Positions 1-8,975 of a DNA stretch of 22,118 bases are shown piece after piece. The stretch covers positions 19,740 through 41,857 of the forward strand of contig NZ_CABPTY010000006.1 of NCBI RefSeq assembly GCF_902460415.1, in the 5' to 3' direction. The DNA comes from Campylobacter_A concisus_Y (lineage in GTDB: Bacteria; Campylobacterota; Campylobacteria; Campylobacterales; Campylobacteraceae). Each line of letters starts with the position of its first letter. Within the stretch, counting starts at the first letter, position 1. Made by a program: the position numbers and the translations under genes. The notes below the pieces were generated by a model. It made no database searches and had not been told where the DNA came from. It worked only from the letters and a program-made list of their open reading frames with translations.

Positions 1-101
1 TACCAATATTTATGCACATGCTGTCTTCTTGTTATAAAATTAAAAACATTTTTACCATACCACTGCTCTATATATGGGTTATAAAATATAATTTTTTTCA
101 T
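1..101 (-). CDS. Unidentified protein of the glycan operon, N-terminus only
   Basis: An ATG at 101-99 on the minus strand opens a frame that stays open to the window edge and gives about 33 residues beginning MKKIIFYNPYIEQWYG. It starts 11 bases after the stop of the upstream methyltransferase gene, on the same strand and with the same AT-rich composition, so it is probably the next gene of the glycan operon. No clear Shine-Dalgarno is seen; a GGAG lies about 14 bases upstream and may be too far. The residues are rich in aromatic amino acids. I do not recognise the family from this fragment; a glycosyltransferase or other glycan enzyme would fit the context, but nothing in the fragment proves it. 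Confidence 0.6.
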   Translation of the reverse strand, partial: MKKIIFYNPYIEQWYGKNVFNFITRRQHVHKYW

Positions 102-112
102 CTATTTTGAAA

Positions 113-1255
113 CTACTCCAAAAACTCAATATTCTTATTAATGTTGTTTAAAATATCGTCTTTGATTTCTTTATTAAAAACTCCTGACCGCAGTATCACT
201 GAAGAATTGTTATTATCTTTTAAGACTTTTGGTGAGGCAACAAAAAGATCTGTTCCGTAAAGTCTCTTTCCTTGCTTATCTGGATTATTGTCTAATATAA
301 GTTTTATTTTATTTACATCAAGACCAAAAGAAATAAGATATTGTGTGAAAACATGGGCTCCAAATAAAAATATATCTTTATTGCTACTTTCTATTTGCTT
401 ATTTATCTTGGTTACTAGTTTTTTATGGTAACACAAATATTCCAAATAAAGATCCTTGTTTTTCTTATATAAATTTTTATCAAGCCTAGTAATTTGACTT
501 GCTGATTTTTCACTTTTTATAAAACTATAAAAAATGCTATGGTCATCCAAAAAGTATTCTTTTTTTTCTAAAATAAAACCATTACTACTAAGAAGATATT
601 CTATATAAGGCTCTGAGAGAAAAATAGTATGTTCAAAATTTATGAAATTTGTATACTTTCTTTCTAACATCGCTTGCATGTTTGGCACACTAAATATTAA
701 TCTTTTGCCTTCTTTCATGAAGTTAGCAATATGTTTTACAAAAATATTTGGATGATAAATATGCTCAAATACATGAGAATGAAGTATCGCATCATATTCA
801 TGATTAAATTTAAATTTTTCATCAAAAAAACATTTTACAAATTTGGCCTTAACGCCATCAACTGGAGTTGGATTTGGCTCTACAATGGTCCAATCAATAT
901 CATTATTTTTTTGGTACTCCTTGGATAATATCCCAGAGCCACCACCTATTTCAATCACACTTTTAGGAGAGTAATTTGATATAAATTTTGCAAATTGCAA
1001 ATGATGCTTCAGCCATAAATCGCCTATAATACCAGCACCATGAGCTTCTGGGTAAAGAACATCAAGAGGTAAAAGCTCATCAAGTTGTATAACGCCACTA
1101 CTCTTTGATATACTCCAGCTCATATCGTGCAAAATGTCATCTTTTTTGTCTTGATTGGTACAACCCATGAACACTGGGAAGTTTTTAAACGTATAAAGGT
1201 GTTCCATATCACTGGAACCAGTTATTTCACATTTCATCCTTTTTTCAGTTTTCAT
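113..1255 (-). CDS. SAM-dependent sugar C-methyltransferase-like protein
   Basis: A 380-residue protein with a class I methyltransferase core. The SAM-binding glycine motif EIGGGSG lies near residue 103, an acidic residue follows in IVEPNP, and a VFEHIYHP segment matches the post-core motif of the family. The last 90 residues (FLFGAHVFTQYLISFGL, then LDNNPDKQGKRLYG) look like the C-terminal domain of the TylC3/NovU-type sugar C-methyltransferases. Those enzymes act on NDP-keto-sugars and usually carry an N-terminal zinc domain with four cysteines. Here only C9 and C32 fit, so that domain seems degenerate. The start overlaps the end of the upstream nucleotidyltransferase gene by 11 bases, which suggests translational coupling. 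It probably methylates the sugar made by this operon; the substrate is unknown. Confidence 0.8.
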   Translation of the reverse strand: MKTEKRMKCEITGSSDMEHLYTFKNFPVFMGCTNQDKKDDILHDMSWSISKSSGVIQLDELLPLDVLYPEAHGAGIIGDLWLKHHLQFAKFISNYSPKSVIEIGGGSGILSKEYQKNNDIDWTIVEPNPTPVDGVKAKFVKCFFDEKFKFNHEYDAILHSHVFEHIYHPNIFVKHIANFMKEGKRLIFSVPNMQAMLERKYTNFINFEHTIFLSEPYIEYLLSSNGFILEKKEYFLDDHSIFYSFIKSEKSASQITRLDKNLYKKNKDLYLEYLCYHKKLVTKINKQIESSNKDIFLFGAHVFTQYLISFGLDVNKIKLILDNNPDKQGKRLYGTDLFVASPKVLKDNNNSSVILRSGVFNKEIKDDILNNINKNIEFLE

Positions 1256-2822
1256 CTTTATCCTTTAGAATTTCATTTAACATATTTTTACCAAGATAGA
1301 ACAAAAGTAAACTATAAGGATAATGATGCAAAGCTGCTATATTTAAGTAAATAATAGCCGTCATCAACCTAACTTTAGTATAATCATATCCTTTATTTTC
1401 TATCCATTCTTTAAAATATTGCTCACAATCAACCAAACTTTGCTTTCTTAAAAAATCATAATGAATATTGTTTAATTTACGACTAACATTAAATAACTTT
1501 TTGTCAACTATCTCATGAGACATTATTATGCCGTGATTTAGCTTTCCAAAATCATAATAAATGTCTCCATATTCCATGCATCCACCAAAATTCTGCCTCC
1601 AGTCCAAAAGTGTAAATGGCGTCTTTTCATCATCATTTATTAAAATATTTTCAAAATGCAAGTCACCATGAAACCTAACTGGTAAGCCATTGGATAATTC
1701 TTGCCAATCTACTTTATCTAATAAATCAAAAATTTTAGGTGCTTTATTTTCATTAATAAATTCTTCACTATCAATCTGCTCAAAATTTGTAAAATACTGT
1801 TTTACTCTCTTGTAAGTTTTTTCTTTATAAAAATCCATACATATGCTTTTAAATTTTACTTGTTCTTGTAAATTTAAATCCTTTTTAATCCAAAATCCAT
1901 CCATCCAATCTAAAAAGTACTTAAATGTAGAAATAGTTGGGTTTTTTGAAAAAACATCACCATTTACTTTTTTATATGCATACATATTTTCAGTCGAGTT
2001 TTCTATCTTAGGAATAAAATTTCCAAGCGATTTAGCCCTATAAACTCTATCTTGTATAAAATTTTTATCAATAGAAAATTTAATTACACGCGTATCAACA
2101 AACCAAATGGCTTCTTCTTCTTTTTCCAGGATATTTGCATCTATATTTTTTGCAAAATACTCTCTTGTTCTTTCAAGCTGCTCTATATTTCCAGTGTCAA
2201 ACCATGTAAAATCAATAGGCTCTATTCCAAAGTCTATAAGTGACCTTAACCCAAAACTTTCGCCTATTTCTATAGAACCTTGATTTACGCCATCATTCAT
2301 AGCATCCCAAAACTCTTTATAATTAAATATGCCAGCCAATCCAATATATGCCTTACCATTCTTTGAACCTTTTGGGCAAATCTCTATAACATGGCTGTTT
2401 TTGCTTACGATTGTTCTATACTGTGAGTTATCATCTGTGTCAGCCTGCCCCATCCAATTATGAATAGGCGGCTTTATATTTTCTAAGACAATAGTATCAT
2501 TTGAAGTAAATATAAATGGGCACTGAAGCTTGTCTTGGCATTTCATGATAGTATAACCAAGTCCAGATCCATCTCCTTGATATAAATCAATATCCACAAA
2601 TGTAAATTTTCTATCAGGATACGCTAATTTCAAGCAATCTTTTACTGTTTGTGCCTTATATCCAACAGGGATTACAAATTCTATATCTTTGTCAAATTTA
2701 TCAATGATATATGAAATAGCTGGCTTGTGCGCAACTGATATCAATGCTTTATTTACATTTTTAGTCATACCTTTTAAACGATTGCCAAGACCAGCCGAAG
2801 CAATAAGGACTTTATATTTCAT
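1245..2822 (-). CDS. Bifunctional sugar nucleotidyltransferase / APH-like kinase
   Basis: A 525-residue two-domain protein. Residues 1 to about 230 form an NTP_transferase domain: the start KVLIASAGLGNRLKGMTKN followed by NKAL resembles the nucleotide-binding signature of sugar-1-phosphate nucleotidyltransferases. From about residue 260 it reads as an aminoglycoside/choline-kinase (APH) fold, with the catalytic and metal motifs HGDLHFENIL and LLDWRQNFGG near residues 385-410. A fusion of this kind could phosphorylate a sugar or polyol at the anomeric position and then activate it to the NDP form in one protein. It starts two bases after the cupin gene stop. Family membership is well supported by motifs; the sugar and the nucleotide are not known. 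Confidence 0.82.
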   Translation of the reverse strand: MKYKVLIASAGLGNRLKGMTKNVNKALISVAHKPAISYIIDKFDKDIEFVIPVGYKAQTVKDCLKLAYPDRKFTFVDIDLYQGDGSGLGYTIMKCQDKLQCPFIFTSNDTIVLENIKPPIHNWMGQADTDDNSQYRTIVSKNSHVIEICPKGSKNGKAYIGLAGIFNYKEFWDAMNDGVNQGSIEIGESFGLRSLIDFGIEPIDFTWFDTGNIEQLERTREYFAKNIDANILEKEEEAIWFVDTRVIKFSIDKNFIQDRVYRAKSLGNFIPKIENSTENMYAYKKVNGDVFSKNPTISTFKYFLDWMDGFWIKKDLNLQEQVKFKSICMDFYKEKTYKRVKQYFTNFEQIDSEEFINENKAPKIFDLLDKVDWQELSNGLPVRFHGDLHFENILINDDEKTPFTLLDWRQNFGGCMEYGDIYYDFGKLNHGIIMSHEIVDKKLFNVSRKLNNIHYDFLRKQSLVDCEQYFKEWIENKGYDYTKVRLMTAIIYLNIAALHHYPYSLLLFYLGKNMLNEILKDKDEN

Positions 2823-2824
2823 GA

Positions 2825-3172
2825 CTATACTCTTTTATACCTATCTTGTAATCTTATAACATCTTCTAGTTCTGGTGTTGAAGCCTCCAAATAAATACAA
2901 TCTTCAATAGCTTCCATCCTATGAATTTTAAATGGGTTTAGTGTAATTACATCATTCGGGTTCATTATGATTTGACTTAGTTCATGCTCATTATCTCCCA
3001 AATATACTTTTAAAATTCCACTTAGTAAATAAACTGTTTCTACCTTAATTTCATGATATTGAAGGCTGCAAGCATGGCCTTTATACATAGTAAGTCTTTT
3101 AAACATGTATCGATCGTTCTTTTCTAAGAGCTCCTCTTTTCCCCATGGCTTTTCTATAACAATAATTTCCAT
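2825..3172 (-). CDS. Small cupin, mannose-6-phosphate isomerase-like
   Basis: A 115-residue single-domain cupin. It opens with VIEKPWGKEELL, typical of the type II phosphomannose isomerase cupins. The metal-site region GHACSLQYHEIKVETVYLLSG holds the expected His and Glu residues, and the end STPELEDVIRLQDRYKR is typical of small cupins found beside sugar nucleotidyltransferases. The start is supported by an AAGGA ribosome site a few bases upstream (minus strand, about 3180). It probably isomerises a phosphosugar or acts as a partner of the adjacent nucleotidyltransferase. The exact reaction cannot be read from sequence. Confidence 0.8.
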   Translation of the reverse strand: MEIIVIEKPWGKEELLEKNDRYMFKRLTMYKGHACSLQYHEIKVETVYLLSGILKVYLGDNEHELSQIIMNPNDVITLNPFKIHRMEAIEDCIYLEASTPELEDVIRLQDRYKRV

Positions 3173-3184
3173 TTTAATATCCTT

Positions 3185-4339
3185 TTATACCATCTTAAAT
3201 AATCTAATGTATCTTGTCATTGCCTGTTTGATTATTCCTTTTAAATAATTGTCTAAATCTATATTCTTTTCAACCAATTCTCTAGAAACCTTATCTCTCA
3301 TATTTTTTATACTTTTATTTGCAAAGATATAGTGTCCACAAATAATTGCTTTGTCTATATCTGTTGCTTTGCTATTTTTTAACATCCATTTTTTCCATTT
3401 ATTTGAGCTCAATGCTGTTTGTATAAAAAAATTAAATTCCTCATCATACCCAAACATTTTCAATATATATAACAACGCTTTTGTTTCAATAACGCCAAAT
3501 TCTGGAGCTACATTTGAAGCATGTATTCCTATAATTGGCCTTAAAGCTAATGCTTCATCTGATAAATAATCGGTATTATGTTCTTTTAGCAAAACATCAA
3601 ACTTATTGCATATTTCAAGTGTCTTAAACAAAATATTTAAAGATATTTTTTTACTTTCATTAAGATTTGATCCAAAAATACCTATGTTTTGCATCTCCAT
3701 AACCTTAGTACCGGTCTGAGCTACAACAAATGTTGGTTTTGTTACTTTATTTTTAATACAAAATTTCTGAACTTCATTTAAAAAATACTCAAATTTTTCT
3801 AGATCTTGAGCATATCCATTTTGTTCTTCTGTACCAAGTTCAAATTCTATATTTCTATTATTTTGTTTAGCAAACTCATATGTATAACCATATAGCTCAA
3901 AAAGTCGACTTAATATTTGCTCTATTGTTAAGTTTTCGTTTTGTATAGGTATGCTTGGGTCAATATGAATAAAATCAAATCCAGACAATATATCTGTTTC
4001 AAAAGATTTTTTTGCTGATCTCATAGAATCATTAATATTTAGATTACTATTTTGTTCCACTAAGCTTTGCCAAGGGCCACCATGATCTCTAGCAATAAAA
4101 ATATTATCTGATTTTTTTGATCTTACATAATTTGCAAAACTATGTGTGTCAAAATTTTCTACATAACCTCCACCAAATTCAGAAGAGTCAATTTGTCTTC
4201 TACTTGCTATTAATATTTGTGGAATACTTAGTTCATTAGATAATTCAATGGCAGCATCAATACAATTTTTACTCATAGGTCCACTACAAAGCATTGTTGC
4301 TTTTTTTGCTTTTATAAATTCTCTTATCATATCGTCCAT
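3185..4339 (-). CDS. GatZ/KbaZ-like tagatose-bisphosphate aldolase family protein
   Basis: A 384-residue protein of the GatZ/KbaZ family (COG4573-like). Visible family segments are FIARDHGGPW (about residues 83-92), SGFDFIHIDPS, IEFELGTEEQNGY, LKEHNTDYLSDEAL and IGIHASNVAPEFGVIET, the last resembling a TIM-barrel phosphate/metal region. In galactitol and N-acetylgalactosamine catabolism GatZ/KbaZ is described as the non-catalytic partner of the class II aldolase GatY/KbaY. No GatY-like gene is in the window and the neighbours are glycan-synthesis genes. Here it may therefore work alone on a sugar phosphate in a biosynthetic direction, which is an inference. It overlaps the HAD gene by 13 bases. 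Starting at the second Met (residue 4) instead is equally possible. Confidence 0.8.
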   Translation of the reverse strand: MDDMIREFIKAKKATMLCSGPMSKNCIDAAIELSNELSIPQILIASRRQIDSSEFGGGYVENFDTHSFANYVRSKKSDNIFIARDHGGPWQSLVEQNSNLNINDSMRSAKKSFETDILSGFDFIHIDPSIPIQNENLTIEQILSRLFELYGYTYEFAKQNNRNIEFELGTEEQNGYAQDLEKFEYFLNEVQKFCIKNKVTKPTFVVAQTGTKVMEMQNIGIFGSNLNESKKISLNILFKTLEICNKFDVLLKEHNTDYLSDEALALRPIIGIHASNVAPEFGVIETKALLYILKMFGYDEEFNFFIQTALSSNKWKKWMLKNSKATDIDKAIICGHYIFANKSIKNMRDKVSRELVEKNIDLDNYLKGIIKQAMTRYIRLFKMV

Positions 4340-4854
4340 TCTCCGCTAAATTTAATTTGTTTATCTGGCAAAATATCAGGATTATACGGCACAAAAAATT
4401 TCTCCAAGATATGCAAAGATGCTTCAGCGACTGCTCGTTCACTTCCACTTGTTTTTGTTACATAACTTGCATACGATTTTGCTATGCTGCTAGAGTTGGC
4501 TGGTGCAATTGAATACATTACATTCTTAAAAACATAGTGATCAAAAATACCATCTCCCATATATATAACTTCATTTGGATTCCATCTTTCTTTAATCCAA
4601 TCTATTCTTTTTATAGTGCTAACTAAATCGAGCGGCATTTTCATATCGTCTACGATTCGAGCCTTTGTTATTTCAAATCCTCGGTGATCGCCGGTTACAA
4701 AATGTATAGACATATGTGGCTTTAACAAAGAAAGAGCATCATGGTCATCTGATCCAAAAATTTTCATAATCTTACCATCAGCACTATAATAAAATTTACC
4801 ATCTGTCATAACACCGTCGACATCTAAAATAAATATTTTTGGTTTTGCTTTCAT
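4327..4854 (-). CDS. KdsC-like HAD phosphatase
   Basis: A 175-residue HAD hydrolase without a cap insert, the size of KdsC-type sugar-phosphate phosphatases. HAD motif I is FILDVDGVMTDG (residues 8-19), with the nucleophile and general-acid aspartates. Motif II is in HFVTGDH, a lysine is present in STIKRIDW, and motif III is YMGDGIFDH. KdsC proper and NeuA-fused relatives have a similar DxDGV(M/L)TDG start, but motif III there is usually GDDxxD, so this is a divergent member. It overlaps the upstream methyltransferase by 4 bases (ATGA) and the downstream GatZ-like gene by 13, so all three are likely made together. It probably dephosphorylates a sugar phosphate in the same pathway. Confidence 0.82.
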   Translation of the reverse strand: MKAKPKIFILDVDGVMTDGKFYYSADGKIMKIFGSDDHDALSLLKPHMSIHFVTGDHRGFEITKARIVDDMKMPLDLVSTIKRIDWIKERWNPNEVIYMGDGIFDHYVFKNVMYSIAPANSSSIAKSYASYVTKTSGSERAVAEASLHILEKFFVPYNPDILPDKQIKFSGEWTI

Positions 4855-5624
4855 TCCAACACCTTTCCTTTTACTTTTCCAATATATATAATATAAGGAG
4901 AGTTGATTTTATAATTCATATTAATATTAAATAAATTTAAAAAATAATATAGAGGTTTACCAGGTAAAGAAAAAATTTTTTTTATTATTTTATTGTGTTT
5001 GATATTTGATATATTTACAACACCAAATTGATAAATCCCAGCGTAATCACAAAATAATGTTTTATAACCATTTATTTCATGTGCTAATAAAATATCGTTT
5101 TTATCATATGGAATATGTATGTCGTAAATTCTCTTATCAAAAATTCTTTGCAAAAAACCAAAAAATCCACGCATATTAGGAATAACAGTAACTATAGTCC
5201 CATTGTCCTTTAAATAATACTTACTTAAATTTATGGTACTATTTAAATCTTCAAAATGTTCAAATACGCCAAAGGATGTCAAAATATCATATTTTCTACA
5301 ATTTTTTATATCAAAGAAATCGTGGTGGTATATGTTAGAACAATAGCCCATATTATCGTATATCTCTTTTGTTTTTTTAACAGAAATCCCTTCATAATCA
5401 AATCCATTAATCCTATAACCAAAATGATCATGAAAATACAATAAATATGGCGAAAAAGCACACCCTATTTCGCATATATCTTTTTCCTTATTGTAATTTA
5501 AATATTTAGTAAAAATTTTATGTAATAACCTATTTGTATAATAATTAATATCAATTTTTGATATCTCTAAGTATTGGTTCCAATTCTTAGCCCAGTAACC
5601 CAAACCTGCTTTATCCTTATTCAT
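4851..5624 (-). CDS. Class I SAM-dependent methyltransferase
   Basis: A 257-residue methyltransferase. Motif I is DICEIGCAFSPYLLYF, where CAF replaces the usual glycine-rich GxG and looks degenerate. An acidic strand end follows in INGFDYEG, then ILTSFGVFEHFED and YLKDNGTIVTVIPNM, which are common in Methyltransf_11/12 enzymes of glycan clusters. The C-terminal third has no recognisable motif and may bind the acceptor. Its start lies inside the end of the ABC transporter gene (8-base overlap) and its stop overlaps the HAD start. It may O- or N-methylate a sugar; the target is unknown. Confidence 0.75.
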   Translation of the reverse strand: MNKDKAGLGYWAKNWNQYLEISKIDINYYTNRLLHKIFTKYLNYNKEKDICEIGCAFSPYLLYFHDHFGYRINGFDYEGISVKKTKEIYDNMGYCSNIYHHDFFDIKNCRKYDILTSFGVFEHFEDLNSTINLSKYYLKDNGTIVTVIPNMRGFFGFLQRIFDKRIYDIHIPYDKNDILLAHEINGYKTLFCDYAGIYQFGVVNISNIKHNKIIKKIFSLPGKPLYYFLNLFNINMNYKINSPYIIYIGKVKGKVLE

Positions 5625-7332
5625 TTGAAGAATTATCCTTTAATAATTTTACATCACCATTGTTCACTTTATATATTTTATTACATCTAGAAACAGTAGT
5701 TAATCTATGAGTTATAATTAAAAGAGTTTTTTCTTTACTTATTTTATAAATTTCATCCATAATTTTTTCTTCCGTATTTTCATCAAGTGCAGAAGTTGCT
5801 TCATCAAGTACTAGTATATCAGGATCATTGTATAATGCTCTAGCAATGCCTATGCGCTGTTTTTGACCACCACTAATTTGTATACCACCATTTCCAACCA
5901 TAGTGTTTATACCATCTTTAGTAGCTAGAAAATCATATATATTAGCTTTTTTTAAACAGTCTATAATCTTTTTTTTATCATATTTATAACCAAAAGAAAC
6001 ATTTTCTCCAACAGTACCATCAAATAGATAAACTGATTGTGGTATATATCCTATTTTTGAACGATAATGCTGAATATTATTACTGCTTAATTTTACGCCA
6101 TCTAATAAAATACTACCTTCAACTGGCATATAAAGTCCAATAATTAAATCAACTAGAGTTGTTTTGCCTCCGCCGCTCCTACCTACAAAAGCGATTCTAT
6201 CGTACTTATGTATAGTTAAATTTATATTATTTAATATTGGTTTACCGTTTGTATATTCAAAAGTAACATTATCTAAAACTATATTTTTTTTAAACTCTAT
6301 ACGGTCTCCTCCTTCAATTACATATTTTATACTTAGCTCGTTGTGTATAGATTCTAGTGATTTTGATAAAAATAAAATAGTATTATAACTGCCTAATATT
6401 CTATTTACTCCAGGTAATATTCTATATAGAGCTAATGCATACACTGAGATAATTGGTAACACAAAGTTAGGATCATCGTATTTAAATAATACATACATTA
6501 CAATAACCACAAGAATCGTAAAGCCAATATTTTCAAGTAGTATTTTTGGTAAATTACTTAATACATTATTTAAGATATTGACTTCAGAAAACATAAGTGA
6601 AGTTTTATAAAAATTTTCACTAACTTTTGCGTTATTTTTAATGAATTTTAATAATTTAAAATTTCCAAACATTTCATCTACTATTTTAAAAAAATCTGAT
6701 TGAATTGATGCTCTTTTAGCTCCTTCTGTTTTTATTTTATTTCTTAAAAAAAATATTAAAACAGATACCATAAAAACGATAAATGCTGTTAAGATAATAG
6801 TCATTTTCCAGTCAATAGTTAATAATACAATGTATAGTAATAAAATAGTAAAAATTTCAACAAATATCATTAAAAGATTTTGGATATAAATGGATAAATT
6901 TATAGTTTCATTTGTTATTATACGCATAAGATTGGATGTATTTTTTTTAGTAAATTCAGCATATGGTAATTTTATATAACTTGCAAAAAGTGCATTAGTA
7001 TAATAATTAAATAGATTGAACGTAAATTTATTTAAGAAATAGTTATATAGAATAGTATAAACTATTCTACAAATATAAAAAGCTACCAATACAAATCCGA
7101 AATAAATTATAAAAGTCACTGAACTTTTAAAAGAAAAATAATCAAAAATAGCTTTAGAATAAACATTATTAAATATTTGCTCAGGATTTGAGGCAAGCGT
7201 AATAAACGGCATAACAATGGAGACACCTACAACTTCAGCAACAGATAAAAAGATACTCATAGCTAATAAAATAAAAAAAATAATTTTGTAATTATTTGGA
7301 ATAATACAAATAAGTCTCTTTATATCATGCAT
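5617..7332 (-). CDS. PglK-type ABC transporter / lipid-linked glycan flippase
   Basis: A 571-residue half-transporter with membrane and ATPase domains in one chain. The first 320 residues carry about six hydrophobic segments. The ATPase has Walker A GRSGGGKTT (about residue 380), Q-loop YIPQ, signature ISGGQKQRIGIARAL (about 488), Walker B DILVLDEATSALD (about 507) and H-loop IITHRL. Layout and wording (VVGVSIVMPFITLAS, YALALYRILPGVNRI, LVDLIIGL) resemble C. jejuni PglK, the flippase for undecaprenyl-linked heptasaccharide. None of the other pgl genes are here, so it more likely serves this operon's own glycan. It is the first gene of the AT-rich block, 50 bases after argS. A poor AGAAG ribosome site precedes ATG 7332-7330, and no convincing promoter is seen in the gap. 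Confidence 0.85.
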   Translation of the reverse strand: MHDIKRLICIIPNNYKIIFFILLAMSIFLSVAEVVGVSIVMPFITLASNPEQIFNNVYSKAIFDYFSFKSSVTFIIYFGFVLVAFYICRIVYTILYNYFLNKFTFNLFNYYTNALFASYIKLPYAEFTKKNTSNLMRIITNETINLSIYIQNLLMIFVEIFTILLLYIVLLTIDWKMTIILTAFIVFMVSVLIFFLRNKIKTEGAKRASIQSDFFKIVDEMFGNFKLLKFIKNNAKVSENFYKTSLMFSEVNILNNVLSNLPKILLENIGFTILVVIVMYVLFKYDDPNFVLPIISVYALALYRILPGVNRILGSYNTILFLSKSLESIHNELSIKYVIEGGDRIEFKKNIVLDNVTFEYTNGKPILNNINLTIHKYDRIAFVGRSGGGKTTLVDLIIGLYMPVEGSILLDGVKLSSNNIQHYRSKIGYIPQSVYLFDGTVGENVSFGYKYDKKKIIDCLKKANIYDFLATKDGINTMVGNGGIQISGGQKQRIGIARALYNDPDILVLDEATSALDENTEEKIMDEIYKISKEKTLLIITHRLTTVSRCNKIYKVNNGDVKLLKDNSSNE

Positions 7333-7382
7333 ATAAACTTCTTTTTTAACAACAAGAAAAATAACTTTTATTTGCCAAAACT

Positions 7383-8966
7383 TTACATCCTATCTTTAGC
7401 TGTAATTCCCATTATATTAAATGCTGTTTTTATCGAGATAGCAACAACTGCAAAGACTTTTAGTAAGCTATCTTCTTTTTCATTTCCAACCACGCGGTTT
7501 TCATTATAAAATTTATGAAAGCTAGCAGCCAGCGACTTCAGATAGTCTGGGATCTTTTGAAGCTGCCTTGAGATAAAAGCATCCTCTAAAATTTCAGGCA
7601 AGATTAGCGCCTCAAAAAGTAAATTTTTAGCATTTTCATCTAGGCATTCAAAGTTTGCATTGATTACATCTTGAACATTTTTCCCAGCCTTTGCGAAGAC
7701 TTGATTTATCCTAGCATGAGCATAGTTTATATAAAAAATCGGATTTGAGCTGTCCTCTTTTTTAAGCTCATCCACGTCAAATTCCAAACTACTCGTATTT
7801 GCCTTGCTTATAAAGATAAATCTAAGCGCCTCAGCACCGATCTCACTTACGATATCACTCATCAGCACGGCATTGCCAGCGCGCTTGCTCATCTTGTACG
7901 GCTTACCATCTTTTAGCAGACTAACCATCTGCATAAGTATTACTTCAAGCTTATTTTCATCGTATCCAAGGAAATTTATCGCAGCCTTTAGCCTTGCGAT
8001 ATATCCGTGGTGGTCAGCACCCCAAATGTTTATATAATGATCAAAATTTTTCTCAAATTTAGCGTTATGATAGATGATGTCGCCAGCTAGATATGTTGGT
8101 CTGCCGTCATTTCTAACCACAACCCTATCGTTATCATCACCAAGCGTGGTTGAAGCGATATAAGTAGCGCCCTCTTTTTCATACATTTGATTTGAACGTT
8201 TTAGCTTGTTTATAGTTGGCTCTAAGCCATCATAAAGAGCCTTTTCACTGGCCCAGCTCTCTATAAATATCCCAACATCTGCTAAATCTTTTTTGATGAT
8301 CTCAAGCACGATATCTTTGCCAAACTCAGCAAGTTCGAGATTTTTGCTTTCGTCATAAAAAATTTCCTTGCCAAATTTCTCATTTGCAAGCCTAGCAATA
8401 TCTAAAATATAATCGCCTCGGTAGTATTTCTCTGGATAGACAACGCTTTCGTTAAAAAGCTGCTCTTTAGCCGCAAGCGATATAGAAGTACCAAGTAGGT
8501 CGATTTGATTACCAGCATCGTTTATATAGTACTCTGTCGAGATAGCATAGCCAAGTCTTTTGCCAAGTCTTGCTAAAGTATCACCGTAAACAGCACCTCT
8601 GACGTGTCCGATGTGAAGCGGTCCAGTTGGATTTGCGCTGATGTATTCTATTAAATAGCTATCTTTTTTCGCATCTTCTTTTGCAAAATTTTCGCTGTCT
8701 AGCAAAATTTGCTTTGAAATTTCATCTAAAAATTCACTTTTTAGTTTGAAATTTAAGTAGCCATTTATTGCACTGGCCTCGACTATCTTACTGTCACTAA
8801 ATTTATCAGCAAACTCGCTAGCTATCATGGCTGGCGACTTTCTTAACTCCTTTGCTAGGCTAAAAAGTGGCGTAGCATAGTGGGCTAAATTTTTATCCTT
8901 TGGCTTTTCAAGCACAAATTCACGCTCTAAAACCTTTGAAATTTCAGCTTTTATTTTATTTTTCAA
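7383..8966 (-). CDS. argS: Arginine--tRNA ligase
   Basis: Arginyl-tRNA synthetase, 527 residues, charging tRNA-Arg in the cytoplasm. The class I HIGH motif is present (TGPLHIGHVRGAVYGDTL, about residue 113) and the KMSKS-type loop is KMSKRAG near residue 358. The last third has the usual anticodon-binding DALR domain (SSNPIFYINYAHARI, QKIPDYLKSLAASFHKFYN), and length and wording match Campylobacter ArgS. The start is a TTG (8966-8964): an in-frame stop lies four codons upstream, the next Met is about 44 residues in, and TTTAGAG precedes it. It sits 9 bases after tatA, the same neighbour as in C. jejuni. It is the last core gene before the AT-rich glycan block. Confidence 0.97.
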   Translation of the reverse strand: MKNKIKAEISKVLEREFVLEKPKDKNLAHYATPLFSLAKELRKSPAMIASEFADKFSDSKIVEASAINGYLNFKLKSEFLDEISKQILLDSENFAKEDAKKDSYLIEYISANPTGPLHIGHVRGAVYGDTLARLGKRLGYAISTEYYINDAGNQIDLLGTSISLAAKEQLFNESVVYPEKYYRGDYILDIARLANEKFGKEIFYDESKNLELAEFGKDIVLEIIKKDLADVGIFIESWASEKALYDGLEPTINKLKRSNQMYEKEGATYIASTTLGDDNDRVVVRNDGRPTYLAGDIIYHNAKFEKNFDHYINIWGADHHGYIARLKAAINFLGYDENKLEVILMQMVSLLKDGKPYKMSKRAGNAVLMSDIVSEIGAEALRFIFISKANTSSLEFDVDELKKEDSSNPIFYINYAHARINQVFAKAGKNVQDVINANFECLDENAKNLLFEALILPEILEDAFISRQLQKIPDYLKSLAASFHKFYNENRVVGNEKEDSLLKVFAVVAISIKTAFNIMGITAKDRM

Positions 8967-8975
8967 CTCTAAAAC

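Noticed and set aside
550..558. T-rich and A-rich homopolymer runs (also near 4970 and 13645) as phase-variable switches
   Set aside because: Campylobacter phase variation mostly uses poly-G/C tracts of eight or more; none is present, and the A/T runs are short and in frame.
1..7332. Calling this block the pgl N-glycosylation locus
   Set aside because: Only the flippase resembles a pgl gene; the other enzymes do not match the bacillosamine or GalNAc-transferase genes of pgl.
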